From positions 17,688 through 81,687 of the forward strand of contig JAFTVX010000033.1 of the NCBI GenBank assembly GCA_017465575.1: 64,000 nucleotides of DNA, read 5' to 3'. This DNA comes from Alistipes sp. Lineage in GTDB: Bacteria > Bacteroidota > Bacteroidia > Bacteroidales > Rikenellaceae. Under the pieces are notes generated by a model. That model did not search any database. It was not told where the DNA came from and saw only the letters and a program-made list of their open reading frames with translations. Below, one piece after another: positions 1 through 8,526 of the stretch. The stretch's first letter is position 1; the number at the start of each line of letters is the position of its first letter. The position numbers were made by a program, and so were the translations under genes.

Positions 1-542
1 TGTAGAAGTTCAGATACTGCTAAAAGATTCTCCTTATCACAGATTTTGGGGTTTGCATATTTGCCGTGTGGAACATTAAACTCGCCCTTTGAATTAACAC
101 GATACAATCCGTTAAAGCAAGTTCTATTTAGGAATATAAATAGGGCAGCATTCTCTAAATTAGAATATCCCTTTGCATTATACTCCTTTCGTTTCTGCAG
201 AAAGTACTCTTTTCTTCCGTCAGAAGATAGCGAAATGTACTCGGTTTGTATAGTGTAAAGTCTATCAATAAGTCTCTGCACATCACACTTGATTACCTTG
301 TATGTGCAGATTAAGTCGGGATTAATATCATTGATAACCGCGCGTTTAATATTAGGATATTTCTGCAATATCCAGAAAAGAACAGCTCCACCACCAACAA
401 AGGGCTCTATATATGTTAGCTCTTCATAGCAATGCAAATCTTTTGGAAGAGATTTTTCCACCTCATCCAATAGTTGGGTCTTACCACCAACCCATTTAAC
501 AAATGGCTTTGCGATAGTTATTTGTATCATAGAGCTTTGCAT
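1..542 (-). CDS. Dam-type DNA adenine methylase, N-terminal part (runs off the window)
   Basis: The reading frame is open from an ATG at 542 (alternative in-frame ATG at 530) to the left edge, giving about 180 residues. It shows the D12-class N6-adenine methyltransferase order: FVKWVGGKTQLL near the N-terminus, the SAM-binding motif EPFVGGGAVLFWIL, and the target-recognition stretch FLNRTCFNGLYRVNSKGEFN followed by VPHGKY, typical of Dam/DpnM enzymes that modify GATC. The DPPY catalytic motif should lie beyond base 1 and cannot be checked. The DNA is clearly more AT-rich than trmH next door, which suggests transfer. Whether it is a solitary methylase or half of a restriction system cannot be decided from this window. 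The family call is firm; GATC specificity is inferred. Confidence 0.85.
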   Translation of the reverse strand, partial: MQSSMIQITIAKPFVKWVGGKTQLLDEVEKSLPKDLHCYEELTYIEPFVGGGAVLFWILQKYPNIKRAVINDINPDLICTYKVIKCDVQRLIDRLYTIQTEYISLSSDGRKEYFLQKRKEYNAKGYSNLENAALFIFLNRTCFNGLYRVNSKGEFNVPHGKYANPKICDKENLLAVSELL

Positions 543-586
543 TGATAATATTCCTAAAATTTGTTTGTCTAACTTAAATGACGGTG

Positions 587-1309
587 TTATTCTGCCGCCG
601 TTAGTTTCCCGCTCTGCTCGGCACGGCGGAGGATGCCCTCGAAGTCGCGTACCGAAGACATTGTCCAGCGGGTGAGGAGTTTTAGCTGCTCGGCATCGCT
701 AAGTTGCCAGCCATCAACCGTTTGGCGGATACGCTCCGAGAGCATATAGATAAGTATCGCTGCCGAAGCCGAGACATTGAGGCTCTCGACCATACCGCAC
801 ATCGGAATCATCAAGAACTCATCTGCAGCCTCGATAACCTCGTCGGATATTCCTGCGTGCTCGGTGCCGAAGACAAGGGCAAACTTACCCTTTGTAACAT
901 CGAAGCTTTCGGGCGTTGAGCTACAACGGTGGGGCGTGGTGGCCACAATGCGGTAGCCCTCGCCTTTAAGTGCGGCGAGTGCCTCGGCTGTGGTTTCGTG
1001 GTGCTCGACATCTACCCACTTCTGCGTGCCACGCACGATATTCACCGAGGGGTCGAACTTGCAGCGGTCCTCGACGGTGTGTATCTGCTGTATGCCGAAT
1101 GCCTCGCAGTGGCGCATAATGGCGCTGGCATTCTGCGGGTGGAACATATTTTCGGTCATAATACGCATATAGTGGGTGCGCTGCTCGACGGTGCGTCGAA
1201 GCGTTATCTTGCGCTCCTCGGTGAGGAACTGGGTCATATAGTCGAGGCGTTCGCGTAGCCACTCCTCGCTATGCTCCTCGGTGCGCAGTCTACTTGCGAT
1301 ATTTGTCAT
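587..1309 (-). CDS. trmH: SpoU/TrmH-family tRNA/rRNA 2'-O-ribose methyltransferase
   Basis: A 240-residue SPOUT-class enzyme expected to transfer a methyl group from SAM to a ribose 2'-OH, most likely Gm18 of tRNA. The three SpoU motifs are present: NASAIMRHCEAFG (about residues 60-72) with the catalytic Arg, LVFGTEHAGIS (145-155), and IPMCGMVESLNVSASAAILI (168-187), which forms the trefoil-knot SAM site. Length and the extra N- and C-terminal helices fit TrmH better than RlmB. It overlaps the end of rsgA by 20 bases, so the two are co-transcribed with cvpA. The exact RNA target is not provable from sequence. Confidence 0.9.
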   Translation of the reverse strand: MTNIASRLRTEEHSEEWLRERLDYMTQFLTEERKITLRRTVEQRTHYMRIMTENMFHPQNASAIMRHCEAFGIQQIHTVEDRCKFDPSVNIVRGTQKWVDVEHHETTAEALAALKGEGYRIVATTPHRCSSTPESFDVTKGKFALVFGTEHAGISDEVIEAADEFLMIPMCGMVESLNVSASAAILIYMLSERIRQTVDGWQLSDAEQLKLLTRWTMSSVRDFEGILRRAEQSGKLTAAE

Positions 1310-2210
1310 CTTCGTCTAATATTTTCAGGTAACTTTCGTATCTCGACCACGCCACACGACCCTCCTTGACAGCCTCTGTTACGGCGCATCCAGGCTCGTG
1401 GGTGTGGGTGCAGTTGTAGAAACGGCACTCTGGCGCAAGGCGCATCATCTCGGGGAAGTAGCGACATAGCTCCTTATCGTCGATATCGATAAGTCCGAAG
1501 CCCTTGATGCCTGGGGTGTCGATGATATATCCGCCCTCGAGGGGGTACATCGTCGAGAATGTCGTGGTGTGCTTGCCCTGCTGGTGGCTATCCGAGATTT
1601 CGCCTGTGCGGATATCCAAGGTGGGGTCTATCGAGCCAACAAGTGTCGATTTGCCAACGCCCGAGTTGCCCGCAACAAGTGTGGTGCGACCACGAAGCAT
1701 AGCGCGGATATGCTCTACGCCCTCACCCGTGGTAGACGAAAGGCGCAACACCTCATATCCTGCATCCTCATATATGGCCGTAAACTCCTCCGCCTCTGCC
1801 TCCCACTCCTCAGTGAGGGTGTCTGCCTTGCCCAAGACGATGCTTACGGGGACTTTATACGCCTCGCAGGTGACCAAGAAGCGGTCGACAAACTCCTTGG
1901 GTGTGGTGGGCGAGTGGAGTGTTACGATAAGCAGGGCGTGGTCGATATTCGCAGCGATGATATGCGACTCCTTCGAGAGGTTCGAAGCTCGGCGAATAAC
2001 ATAGTTGCGACGGGGCACAATCTCGATAATAACGGAGCTGTCGCCATCGGGCTCGACCACGACACGGTCGCCCACGACAACGGGATTTGTCGAGCGCACA
2101 CCTTTTAGGCGCAGACGCCCACGAATACGGCAGTTGAGCGTGCCCTCCTCGGTGGCAACCTCATACCAGCTGCCCGTAGCACTTGTTACGATACCTTCAA
2201 CTCTCTCCAT
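1290..2210 (-). CDS. rsgA: Ribosome small-subunit-dependent GTPase A
   Basis: A 306-residue circularly permuted GTPase that acts in late 30S subunit maturation. An N-terminal OB-fold (about residues 1-70) is followed by the permuted G domain: the G4-like LGKAD (127-130), P-loop GNSGVGKST (181-189) and G3 DTPG (231-234). The C-terminal zinc knuckle is visible as ECRFYNCTHTHEPGC (about 261-275). Length and order match the RsgA/YjeQ family. It ends inside trmH (20-base overlap) and starts 4 bases before the end of cvpA, so it lies in a compact operon. Confidence 0.96.
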   Translation of the reverse strand: MERVEGIVTSATGSWYEVATEEGTLNCRIRGRLRLKGVRSTNPVVVGDRVVVEPDGDSSVIIEIVPRRNYVIRRASNLSKESHIIAANIDHALLIVTLHSPTTPKEFVDRFLVTCEAYKVPVSIVLGKADTLTEEWEAEAEEFTAIYEDAGYEVLRLSSTTGEGVEHIRAMLRGRTTLVAGNSGVGKSTLVGSIDPTLDIRTGEISDSHQQGKHTTTFSTMYPLEGGYIIDTPGIKGFGLIDIDDKELCRYFPEMMRLAPECRFYNCTHTHEPGCAVTEAVKEGRVAWSRYESYLKILDEDDKYRK

Positions 2211-2214
2211 ACGC

Positions 2215-2877
2215 CTACTCTACCTCTTCGAAAAATATCTGTTCGCGAATTGCCTTGTCTGCCTCTTCGCGGATATAACCATCTATCTGCTTGATAGTTG
2301 GCGCAATCCGAACACCAAACTCCACAAGCGGGAAGTATGTCATCGAGCTCGCAAGGGTCTCGTAGCTAATATATTTGTGGTGGAAGAACTCGCGCATCTC
2401 GCCATCCACATCGCCCTCGTTGAGCTTGCGTAGCTTCTCGACAAGTTCGTTCTCTCTGCCCTCATACTCCACGAACATCTCGCCGAGCTTGTCGTTACGA
2501 ATCTCGGTGCCGAGGTTGATGCGGTCGAATACCGAGAGGAGCGAGGCAACGACAACAACCAAGGTTGCGAGGCTCAGGATGCCACCAAGCAACGAGTCGA
2601 AGAAGCGGATAGGCTTCCAGACAACCAACATACGCACCAACGGCGCAATAATCCAGACGAGCAGCACGGCACATGCCACGATAACAAAGAATCCCGCAAG
2701 ATATGCCTTGCCCGGGTCGTCCATGAAGAGAGAGCCTACCTGTGTGGCAAACTTGGGTGCAAGTAATACGGCAGCATAGATGCCTACCAAGTGGCAAAGT
2801 TCGACGATAAAGCCACGGCGTAGGCCGAGGATAAAGAGCCAAACGGCTAATATTGCTACAACAATATCTATAACCAT
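2215..2877 (-). CDS. CvpA family inner-membrane protein
   Basis: I place the start at the ATG at 2877 (MVIDIVVAILAVWLF), giving about 220 residues. A longer frame reaches 2952 but its first 25 residues are not hydrophobic, and it runs through the promoter of the divergent GH2 gene. Four hydrophobic segments fill the first 130 residues, with LRRGFIVELCHLVGIYAAVL being the typical CvpA signature after the first helix. The remainder is a charged cytoplasmic tail. CvpA proteins have been linked to colicin V production and envelope stress in other bacteria; the molecular role is unknown. First gene of the cvpA-rsgA-trmH operon. Confidence 0.82.
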   Translation of the reverse strand: MVIDIVVAILAVWLFILGLRRGFIVELCHLVGIYAAVLLAPKFATQVGSLFMDDPGKAYLAGFFVIVACAVLLVWIIAPLVRMLVVWKPIRFFDSLLGGILSLATLVVVVASLLSVFDRINLGTEIRNDKLGEMFVEYEGRENELVEKLRKLNEGDVDGEMREFFHHKYISYETLASSMTYFPLVEFGVRIAPTIKQIDGYIREEADKAIREQIFFEEVE

Positions 2878-2935
2878 AATGAATACCTTATAAATAAAAT
2901 TCCGCACGAAGTTAGTAATTTTTTTCGTTTCTTCG

Positions 2936-2943
2936 TATCTTTG
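2936..2943 (+). promoter_or_regulatory. Bacteroidetes -7 promoter box (TATCTTTG)
   Basis: A perfect TAnnTTTG box lies 19 bases before the ATG of the GH2 gene, giving a very short leader. A T-rich tract precedes it. Confidence 0.75.
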
Positions 2944-2962
2944 CCAAGACAAAATACCGAAT

Positions 2963-4948
2963 ATGAGATACTATCTTACCATTATAGCACTCCTTTTTGC
3001 TCTTGCTGTGCGTGGTGCAGAGCCTGTGCGCCAGAGTTTTAGTCTCGCATCCGACTGGCAACTATTCCCCGCCACGGCATTGGATAGCGACGATGCCGAG
3101 TATGTGTCGTTGCCCCATTCGTTCGACAGTTGTGCCGAGCCGATGACCTATATGCGTGAGTTTGTTGCACCGCGTGAGTGGAGCGACAAGCGTGTATTTT
3201 TGCGCTTTGGCGGTGTGGCAGGTAGCGCCGAGGTGGTGCTCAATGGCCGCTATGTGGGCGAGCACCGTGGCAACTTTACAGCCTTTACCTTCGAGATTAG
3301 CGACCGTCTGGTCTATGGCTCGAAGAACTATTTGATGGTCGGTGTGTCGGCAGCTTCGCGCAACGATATGCTCCCCACCTCGACCGATATAAAGTTATAT
3401 AGCGGCATCTATCGTGATGTCGAAATCATTGTTGCCGAGCGAGATATGATTTCGCCTCTGCACTACTCGAGCGATGGCGTATTTGTTGAGCAGGGCACGA
3501 TTACTGCCGACAATGCCGAGGGCGTTGTGCGCCTCTACCTCTCGACCGCTGCGGAGCATCCTACGGTGGCGGTGCGCTTTATCGACCCCGCTGGTTATGT
3601 GGCGTTTGAGGCGGAGCAACGAGTGCAGAAGTACAACACGGCGCGCGGTGTTGAGGTGCCCTACAACTTCGCCTTCCCTGAGTTGTGGAGTCTCGAGAGA
3701 CCCCAGATGTATAGCGTGGTGGCGGAGTTGTCGGTCGATGGCAAAATCTGCGATAGGGTAGAGGTTGAGACAGGCTTTCGTAAGATTGCGGTGGGCGATG
3801 ATAACCGCCTAAAAATCAACGATAAGGTAGTTGCTGTTCGTGGCGTAAATATGGCACACGACCGCTTTGGTTGTGGGCTTGTGGCAAGCCATGCCGATAT
3901 AGATTCCGACCTTGCCATTATCCGCGACCTCGGTGCCAATGCCATTCGCTCGATTGCAGGCCCTCACGATGGCTATCTCTATGAGCGTTGCGACAAGGAG
4001 GGTATGTTGGCGTGGATAGATTTCCCCTTTATGCGCTCGCCACTCTCGCTGACCGATATCTGCTACTATCCTACGCAGGCGTTCCGCAACAACGGCTTTG
4101 AGCAGTTGCGCGAGATTGTGGCGCAGAACTACAACCACCCCTCGGTGGTTATGTGGGGCATCTTCTCGCTTGTATGGCAGAGGGGCGACGACCCAGTGTC
4201 GTATGTTAGGGAACTCAACGAGTTGGCGCATACGCTCGATGGCTCACGACCCACGGTGGCTGTTAGCAACAGCGATGGCGATGTCAACTTCGTAACCGAC
4301 CTTATCGTATTGCGACAAGATGTCGGCCTGCGCCGTGGTAGCGCCGACGATGTTGCGGTGTGGTGTCATCAGCTTAAGGGCAATGCCAAGTTTGCATCGT
4401 TGCGCTATGGTGTATGCTATGGCGAGGAGGGCTCGGTGGTACATCAGACTGACGATGTTAAGCGTCAGGTGCGTGGCGAGAAGGTTGTGCCCGAGCGCCG
4501 ACAGACATCGCTCCACGAACGATATATCGCCAATATCTCGGAGGCGGATATCTTCTGGGGTGTGTGGCTCGACAATATCTTCGACTATGCCTCACCACGC
4601 CGTGCCTATGGCGTTAATCAGTCTGGTTTAGTGGACTTTAAGCGTGAAACGAAGAAGGATGCCTATTGGCTCTATCGCGCTCTCTGGAGTGCCGAGCCTA
4701 CGCTACATATCGCCGAGAAGCGCTGGATACAACGCCGTGATACCCTGCAACATATCAAGGTATATAGCTCGGTGGGCGAGCCACTGCTTATGATGGGTGA
4801 GGATACGCTTCGTGTGCGTGAGGTTGCACCACGCCAATATGTTGCCGACTCGGTTGTTGTTCACGGCCGTGCGACAATCAGCGCCGAGGCGGGCGATTTA
4901 AGCGATAAGATAGAGTTTAGAGTTGGCACCTTTGGAGCACTCCAATAG
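2963..4948 (+). CDS. Secreted glycoside hydrolase family 2-like protein, probably catalytically dead
   Basis: A 661-residue exported protein with a signal peptide (residues 1-18, cleavage after VRGA). The GH2 order is clear: an N-terminal jelly-roll sugar-binding domain (about 25-155), an Ig-like domain (165-275), and a TIM barrel from 280 opening with AVRGVNMAHDRFG. In active GH2 enzymes the acid/base glutamate follows HPSVVMW as GxxNE; here it reads WGIFSLVW (398-405), with no NE. The nucleophile is normally in SEYG; the equivalent place reads FASLRYG (477-483), with no Glu. Everything around these positions is conserved, including the WGVWLDNIFDYASP stretch. I infer a carbohydrate-binding or regulatory pseudo-enzyme. 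The 3' end overlaps the convergent wbqC-like gene by 32 bases. Confidence 0.85.
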   Translation: MRYYLTIIALLFALAVRGAEPVRQSFSLASDWQLFPATALDSDDAEYVSLPHSFDSCAEPMTYMREFVAPREWSDKRVFLRFGGVAGSAEVVLNGRYVGEHRGNFTAFTFEISDRLVYGSKNYLMVGVSAASRNDMLPTSTDIKLYSGIYRDVEIIVAERDMISPLHYSSDGVFVEQGTITADNAEGVVRLYLSTAAEHPTVAVRFIDPAGYVAFEAEQRVQKYNTARGVEVPYNFAFPELWSLERPQMYSVVAELSVDGKICDRVEVETGFRKIAVGDDNRLKINDKVVAVRGVNMAHDRFGCGLVASHADIDSDLAIIRDLGANAIRSIAGPHDGYLYERCDKEGMLAWIDFPFMRSPLSLTDICYYPTQAFRNNGFEQLREIVAQNYNHPSVVMWGIFSLVWQRGDDPVSYVRELNELAHTLDGSRPTVAVSNSDGDVNFVTDLIVLRQDVGLRRGSADDVAVWCHQLKGNAKFASLRYGVCYGEEGSVVHQTDDVKRQVRGEKVVPERRQTSLHERYIANISEADIFWGVWLDNIFDYASPRRAYGVNQSGLVDFKRETKKDAYWLYRALWSAEPTLHIAEKRWIQRRDTLQHIKVYSSVGEPLLMMGEDTLRVREVAPRQYVADSVVVHGRATISAEAGDLSDKIEFRVGTFGALQ

Positions 4949-5519
4949 CATCACGACCCTCGCACATCAAAAGATCGTAAATCGAGAGGTTTGGCTCGAA
5001 GGGAAGTCTATCATCAAATACCTGAATATAGGGCTCGGCACGAAATGTCGAGCCTCTTCGTTTGTCGCGTAGGTCGATATCCTCCTCCGATGCCACGATA
5101 TACTGCTCCGAGATGCGTGGCTCGGCGATTTTCAGTACCGAGCATACACCCTCCAAGGTCGCCATATTGAGGTCGACAAGCCACTTCCACTCCTTCGTAA
5201 AGAGGGGTGTAAACTTATCGGCAAAGTAGTCGTAGTAGGGCGAGTTGCGGTATGCCGACTCCATCGCCACAAGGTGCTGATGTTGCCAGCGCTTCGAGTA
5301 GTCGATGCGCATCGAGCGCATTGCCTGGCGTGGGCGGTTGGCGTGGGCAAGCTGTACGGATAGTTGCATCACACCTCCCGAGGTCATTATCTCGGTGCGG
5401 TTGCGCTCCGAGCGCTTTACATAGTTCTCGCCAAGGTCAATAACCACATCGTCGCCACCCTTGATGATGGCTGTCCAATACTCCGTAGAGCCGAAATATG
5501 CCGAAGGTAGAATTATCAT
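4917..5519 (-). CDS. WbqC-like family protein
   Basis: A 200-residue protein resembling the WbqC-like family. Recognisable features are the start MIILPSAYFGSTEYW, the NYVKRSERNRTEIM region (the family has an asparagine/arginine-rich CxRNR-type motif here), a repeated beta segment (VMQLSVQL), and WQHQHLVAMESAYRNSPYYD, the best conserved block. Members are often found in O-antigen or cell-surface clusters in other bacteria, but their reaction is not established. It lies 8 bases downstream of prmA and shares its promoter. Its 3' end overlaps the convergent GH2 gene, so the two transcripts are antisense to each other at their ends. Confidence 0.75.
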   Translation of the reverse strand: MIILPSAYFGSTEYWTAIIKGGDDVVIDLGENYVKRSERNRTEIMTSGGVMQLSVQLAHANRPRQAMRSMRIDYSKRWQHQHLVAMESAYRNSPYYDYFADKFTPLFTKEWKWLVDLNMATLEGVCSVLKIAEPRISEQYIVASEEDIDLRDKRRGSTFRAEPYIQVFDDRLPFEPNLSIYDLLMCEGRDAIGVLQRCQL

Positions 5520-5527
5520 CGTTGCGC

Positions 5528-6367
5528 CTATTTTTCAAAAACCAAACATACCCAGCCCTCCTCATCGCTTTGGGCGATGGGGTGTAAGCCACGCTCTGTT
5601 ACGGCGGTAGTAATATCTGCGATATCCTCCGTAAGGAAGCCACTCAAAAGCAACTTGCCACCCTCGTTTAGTGCTGCGGTGTAGCGGTCGATATCGTTGA
5701 GGATTATGTTGCGGTTGATATTTGCCACGACCATATCGTAGGTGCGACCCTCCACGACCTCTACCGTGCCAAGCAAGACCTCCATTTTGTGTGCTATGCC
5801 GTTAAGCGAGGCTGCCTCCTCGGCACTCGCTGTCGACCACGGGTCGATATCCACGGCATCGGCACGCTCGGCGCCACACTTGATGGCGGCAATCGACAAT
5901 ACGCCTGTGCCACAGCCTACATCAAGCACTCTGCCTGTGGGTTTTAGCGAGTGTATCGTGCGACACATCATTCGTGTTGTGTGGTGGTGTCCCGAGCCAA
6001 ACGACATCGAGGGTTTTACGATGATGTCCACGATGCCTTCGTCGGGAGCGGGGTGGTGCGCTGCACGGATAACCATCAGATTATCAATCTCTACGGGGCT
6101 AAAACTCTCCTCCTCCCATCGCTCGTTCCAGTTCTCATCCTCTATCTCCGCTTCGCTTACGATAGTGCCATAGTCGGCAATTGCCATAAGTGTCTCATTG
6201 CGGCACTCCGCCCAACTCTCTTTAAGGATAAAGGCGTGGAGCTCGGCACCTTCTGCCGTAGGCGTGGTGTCGAAACTCTCAAAGGGGTAGTCTGCCAAAA
6301 AGGCGGTGGCAATCTCTGCCATCTCCTCGTTGGCGCACGATATTTTTAGGTCGATATATTTTCGCAT
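5528..6367 (-). CDS. prmA: Ribosomal protein L11 methyltransferase
   Basis: A 279-residue class I SAM methyltransferase that modifies lysines of ribosomal protein uL11. Visible features are the N-terminal substrate-binding domain (about 1-85), the linker NWNERWEEE, the PrmA-specific FGSGHHHTTRMM (123-134), the SAM motif LDVGCGTGVLSIA (148-160), the acidic DIDP (173-176) and the catalytic-region VVANINRNII (213-222). Length matches the family. It is transcribed from a promoter that exactly mirrors the xerD promoter and is followed by the wbqC-like gene. Confidence 0.94.
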   Translation of the reverse strand: MRKYIDLKISCANEEMAEIATAFLADYPFESFDTTPTAEGAELHAFILKESWAECRNETLMAIADYGTIVSEAEIEDENWNERWEEESFSPVEIDNLMVIRAAHHPAPDEGIVDIIVKPSMSFGSGHHHTTRMMCRTIHSLKPTGRVLDVGCGTGVLSIAAIKCGAERADAVDIDPWSTASAEEAASLNGIAHKMEVLLGTVEVVEGRTYDMVVANINRNIILNDIDRYTAALNEGGKLLLSGFLTEDIADITTAVTERGLHPIAQSDEEGWVCLVFEK

Positions 6368-6405
6368 TTTTTGCGTGATATTATGTAAAATTTACAAAAA
6401 ATTTG

Positions 6406-6413
6406 TATCTTTG
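6406..6413 (+). promoter_or_regulatory. -7 promoter box (TATCTTTG) for xerD
   Basis: Perfect TAnnTTTG box 20 bases before the xerD ATG. It forms the left half of the palindrome TATCTTTGaaaCAAAGATA with the box on the other strand. Confidence 0.75.
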
Positions 6414-6416
6414 AAA

Positions 6417-6424
6417 CAAAGATA
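6417..6424 (-). promoter_or_regulatory. -7 promoter box (TATCTTTG, minus strand) for prmA
   Basis: Mirror image of the xerD box, separated from it by three A residues. It points toward prmA, whose ATG lies about 50 bases away. The two predicted start sites would each fall in or near the opposite box. Confidence 0.65.
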
Positions 6425-6432
6425 GTAATAAT

Positions 6433-7338
6433 ATGGCAGAAAGTCATAAAAAGTGGGAAGTTTTTGCACGCGATTACCGTCGATATATTCGCCTTGAGAA
6501 GCATCTCTCGGAGAATACTGTCGATGCCTATATGCGTGATTTGGAGGAGTTTGCCCACTACATAATGCGTTGGTTTGATGTTCCGCCCGAGCGTGTGGAG
6601 CAACCTATGATTGAGCGCTATATGGCGTGGCTCTACGACGAGGGTCGCAGCCGTGCCTCGCAGGCGCGTAGGCTGAGTGGCATCAAGAGTTTCTACAACT
6701 TTCTGCTCCTTGGCGACCGCATCGAGCAACTGCCTACCGAATATATCGAAGCCCCGAAGTCGCGCCGTACATTGCCCGATATCCTTACCCTCGACGAGAT
6801 AGATGCTCTTGTGCGCACCTTCGATATCACGACCGCCAAGGGTAGCCGCGATAGCGCCATTGTCGAGGTGTTGTATTCCTGCGGTCTGCGTGTCTCGGAG
6901 CTATGCTCTCTGCGCCTCGATAACCTCTTCTTTGGCGAGGGCTATATCCGTATTGTCGGCAAGGGCGACAAGCAACGCTTGGTGCCTGTAAGTTCGGCTG
7001 CCCGCGACAAGATTCAGCTATATATGGAGCATCGCAAGCCTAAGCATCGCTCGGAGCCTACGCTTTTCTTAAACAACCGTGGCGAGCCTCTTACGCGCGT
7101 TATGGTCTTTAATATTATCAAGCAGGCGGCACTGTTGGCGGGTATCGATAAGCAGATTAGCCCCCACACCCTGCGCCACTCGTTTGCTACGCATCTATTG
7201 GAGGGTGGCGCAAATATCCGACAAGTACAGGAGTTGTTGGGTCACGAGAGCATCGTTACGACCGAGATATATACCCACCTCGACCGTAAGCACCTTACGC
7301 AAGTTGTTGAGGATTCGTTTGTTGATGTCGAAATTTAA
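6433..7338 (+). CDS. xerD: Tyrosine site-specific recombinase (XerC/XerD type)
   Basis: A 301-residue recombinase of the size expected for XerC/XerD, which resolve chromosome dimers at dif. It has an N-terminal SAM-like core-binding domain (about 10-100) and a catalytic domain with all key residues: Arg153 (GLRVSEL), Lys177 (VGKGDKQR), His245 and Arg248 ([13 protein letters not shown]), His271 (LLGHESI) and the nucleophile Tyr280 (TEIYTHL). No integrative element surrounds it, and it is followed after 11 bases by a housekeeping-type gene, so I favour the chromosomal Xer role over an integrase. XerC and XerD cannot be told apart here. Confidence 0.92.
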   Translation: MAESHKKWEVFARDYRRYIRLEKHLSENTVDAYMRDLEEFAHYIMRWFDVPPERVEQPMIERYMAWLYDEGRSRASQARRLSGIKSFYNFLLLGDRIEQLPTEYIEAPKSRRTLPDILTLDEIDALVRTFDITTAKGSRDSAIVEVLYSCGLRVSELCSLRLDNLFFGEGYIRIVGKGDKQRLVPVSSAARDKIQLYMEHRKPKHRSEPTLFLNNRGEPLTRVMVFNIIKQAALLAGIDKQISPHTLRHSFATHLLEGGANIRQVQELLGHESIVTTEIYTHLDRKHLTQVVEDSFVDVEI

Positions 7339-7349
7339 TCGTTTGGCGT

Positions 7350-8309
7350 ATGAGAAAGATTGTTGCAATACTCCTATTTTTGGCACTCTCGCCCCTCGCC
7401 TTTGCTCAGGAGCAAGAGGTGAAGATTGAGGCGGATTGGGGTACGCTCTACGGTACGCTTGCCGTGCCCGACGAGGGCGCATCTACCGCTGTTGTTATCG
7501 TTGCTGGCTCGGGACCTACCGACCGCAATGGCAACTCGTCGTTACAACTTAACACCTATGCCTATAAGATGCTGTCGGATGCCTTGGTCGATGCGGGCTA
7601 TGCCGTCTTGCGCTACGATAAGCGCGCTATCGGTATGAGCTATGCACCACGCGAGGTTGTGCTATCGGCGGTATTTTCCGATTTTGTCGATGATGCTGCG
7701 TTGTGCGTTGATTATCTGCACGATGTGGGCTACGACAAGGTCGTTGTGGCGGGTCATAGCGAGGGTGGCGAGATTGCTCTCTGCCTCGCTCTGCGTGACG
7801 ATGTGGCTATTGATGGCATCGTTCTGCTCTCGGCTGCGGGATACTCGATGGAGACGATACTTATGCGCCAACTATCGGCACAGTTGATGCCCTCGTATAT
7901 GGGTCTTATGATATCGGCAACCGACATTATCCAGCGCTTAAAGCGTGGCGAGGATGTGGCAGAGGATAGAATTCCCAAGGAGCTTGTTTCGTTGTTCCAT
8001 CCCTCGGTGCAGCCCTTCTTGCGTAGTAACCTTACGACCGACCCTGCCGAGCTTATCGCCAAGGTCGATGTGCCTACGCTTATTATCTCGGGCGGTCGCG
8101 ATATTCAGGTCTCGGTCGATAATGCCGAGCGACTGTTGGCATCGTCAAATGGAGCAAAGCATATCTCGTTCGAGAATATGAGCCATGTGCTCAAAGATAG
8201 CACGACAGACGATAGAGTAGAACAGATGCTGACGGTATATACCAATTCGCAACTACCTCTTACCGAGGGTCTTGCAGATGCGATAGTAGAATTTTTGAAA
8301 ACAATATAA
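7350..8309 (+). CDS. Secreted alpha/beta-hydrolase
   Basis: A 319-residue exported hydrolase. The signal peptide MRKIVAILLFLALSPLAFA is followed by the mature start QEQEVKIE. The fold is shown by the oxyanion region VAGSGPTDRNGNS (51-63), the nucleophile elbow GHSEGG (Ser137), an acid in SGGRDIQV and a His in MSHVLKD near residue 277, giving a complete Ser-Asp-His triad. The family contains esterases and peptidase-like enzymes and the substrate cannot be named. It starts 11 bases after xerD and probably shares its transcript; a 195-bp hairpin element follows directly. Confidence 0.85.
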   Translation: MRKIVAILLFLALSPLAFAQEQEVKIEADWGTLYGTLAVPDEGASTAVVIVAGSGPTDRNGNSSLQLNTYAYKMLSDALVDAGYAVLRYDKRAIGMSYAPREVVLSAVFSDFVDDAALCVDYLHDVGYDKVVVAGHSEGGEIALCLALRDDVAIDGIVLLSAAGYSMETILMRQLSAQLMPSYMGLMISATDIIQRLKRGEDVAEDRIPKELVSLFHPSVQPFLRSNLTTDPAELIAKVDVPTLIISGGRDIQVSVDNAERLLASSNGAKHISFENMSHVLKDSTTDDRVEQMLTVYTNSQLPLTEGLADAIVEFLKTI

Positions 8310-8324
8310 ACCTTAACACCTTAA

Positions 8325-8519
8325 AAGTAGGTTCTATAAATTAGGTCGAGTTGATTTTGGAGATTATTTTGAGAATATTTCTTATTTCTTCTCGAAGGCG
8401 CAATGCGAGCATTGTAACTGAGGAAAAATAAGAAAGAGTCCAAAATAAGCCCAAAAGCGACCGAAATAGAATCTGCCGAAACAACGATTAACACCTTCAC
8501 TAATTTATAGAACATACTT
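8325..8519. repeat. 195-bp nested-hairpin element, copy 1 (MITE-like)
   Basis: The ends are near-perfect inverted repeats: AAGTAGGTTCTATAAATTAG at 8325-8344 and CTAATTTATAGAACATACTT at 8500-8519, matching at 19 of 20 positions. Inside are further stems, including TTTCTTATTT/AAATAAGAAA and CAATGC/GCATTG. A second element of exactly the same length, with related but not identical ends, lies at 59675-59869. This copy fills the gap between the hydrolase and the MBL-fold gene and ends 7 bases before the latter's start codon. A 64-codon ORF inside it on the minus strand looks accidental. Confidence 0.75.
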
Positions 8520-8526
8520 TAATACT

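Noticed and set aside
2878-2952. N-terminal extension of CvpA by 25 residues
   Set aside because: It overlaps the promoter of the divergent GH2 gene and would add a charged segment before the first membrane helix.
6433-7338. The tyrosine recombinase as an integrase of a mobile element
   Set aside because: Its size and motifs fit chromosomal XerC/D, its neighbours are housekeeping genes, and no attachment-site repeats or element genes are seen nearby.
8321-8515. A 64-codon minus-strand ORF in the gap before the MBL gene
   Set aside because: It falls entirely within the 195-bp hairpin element, and the second copy of the element does not keep the frame.
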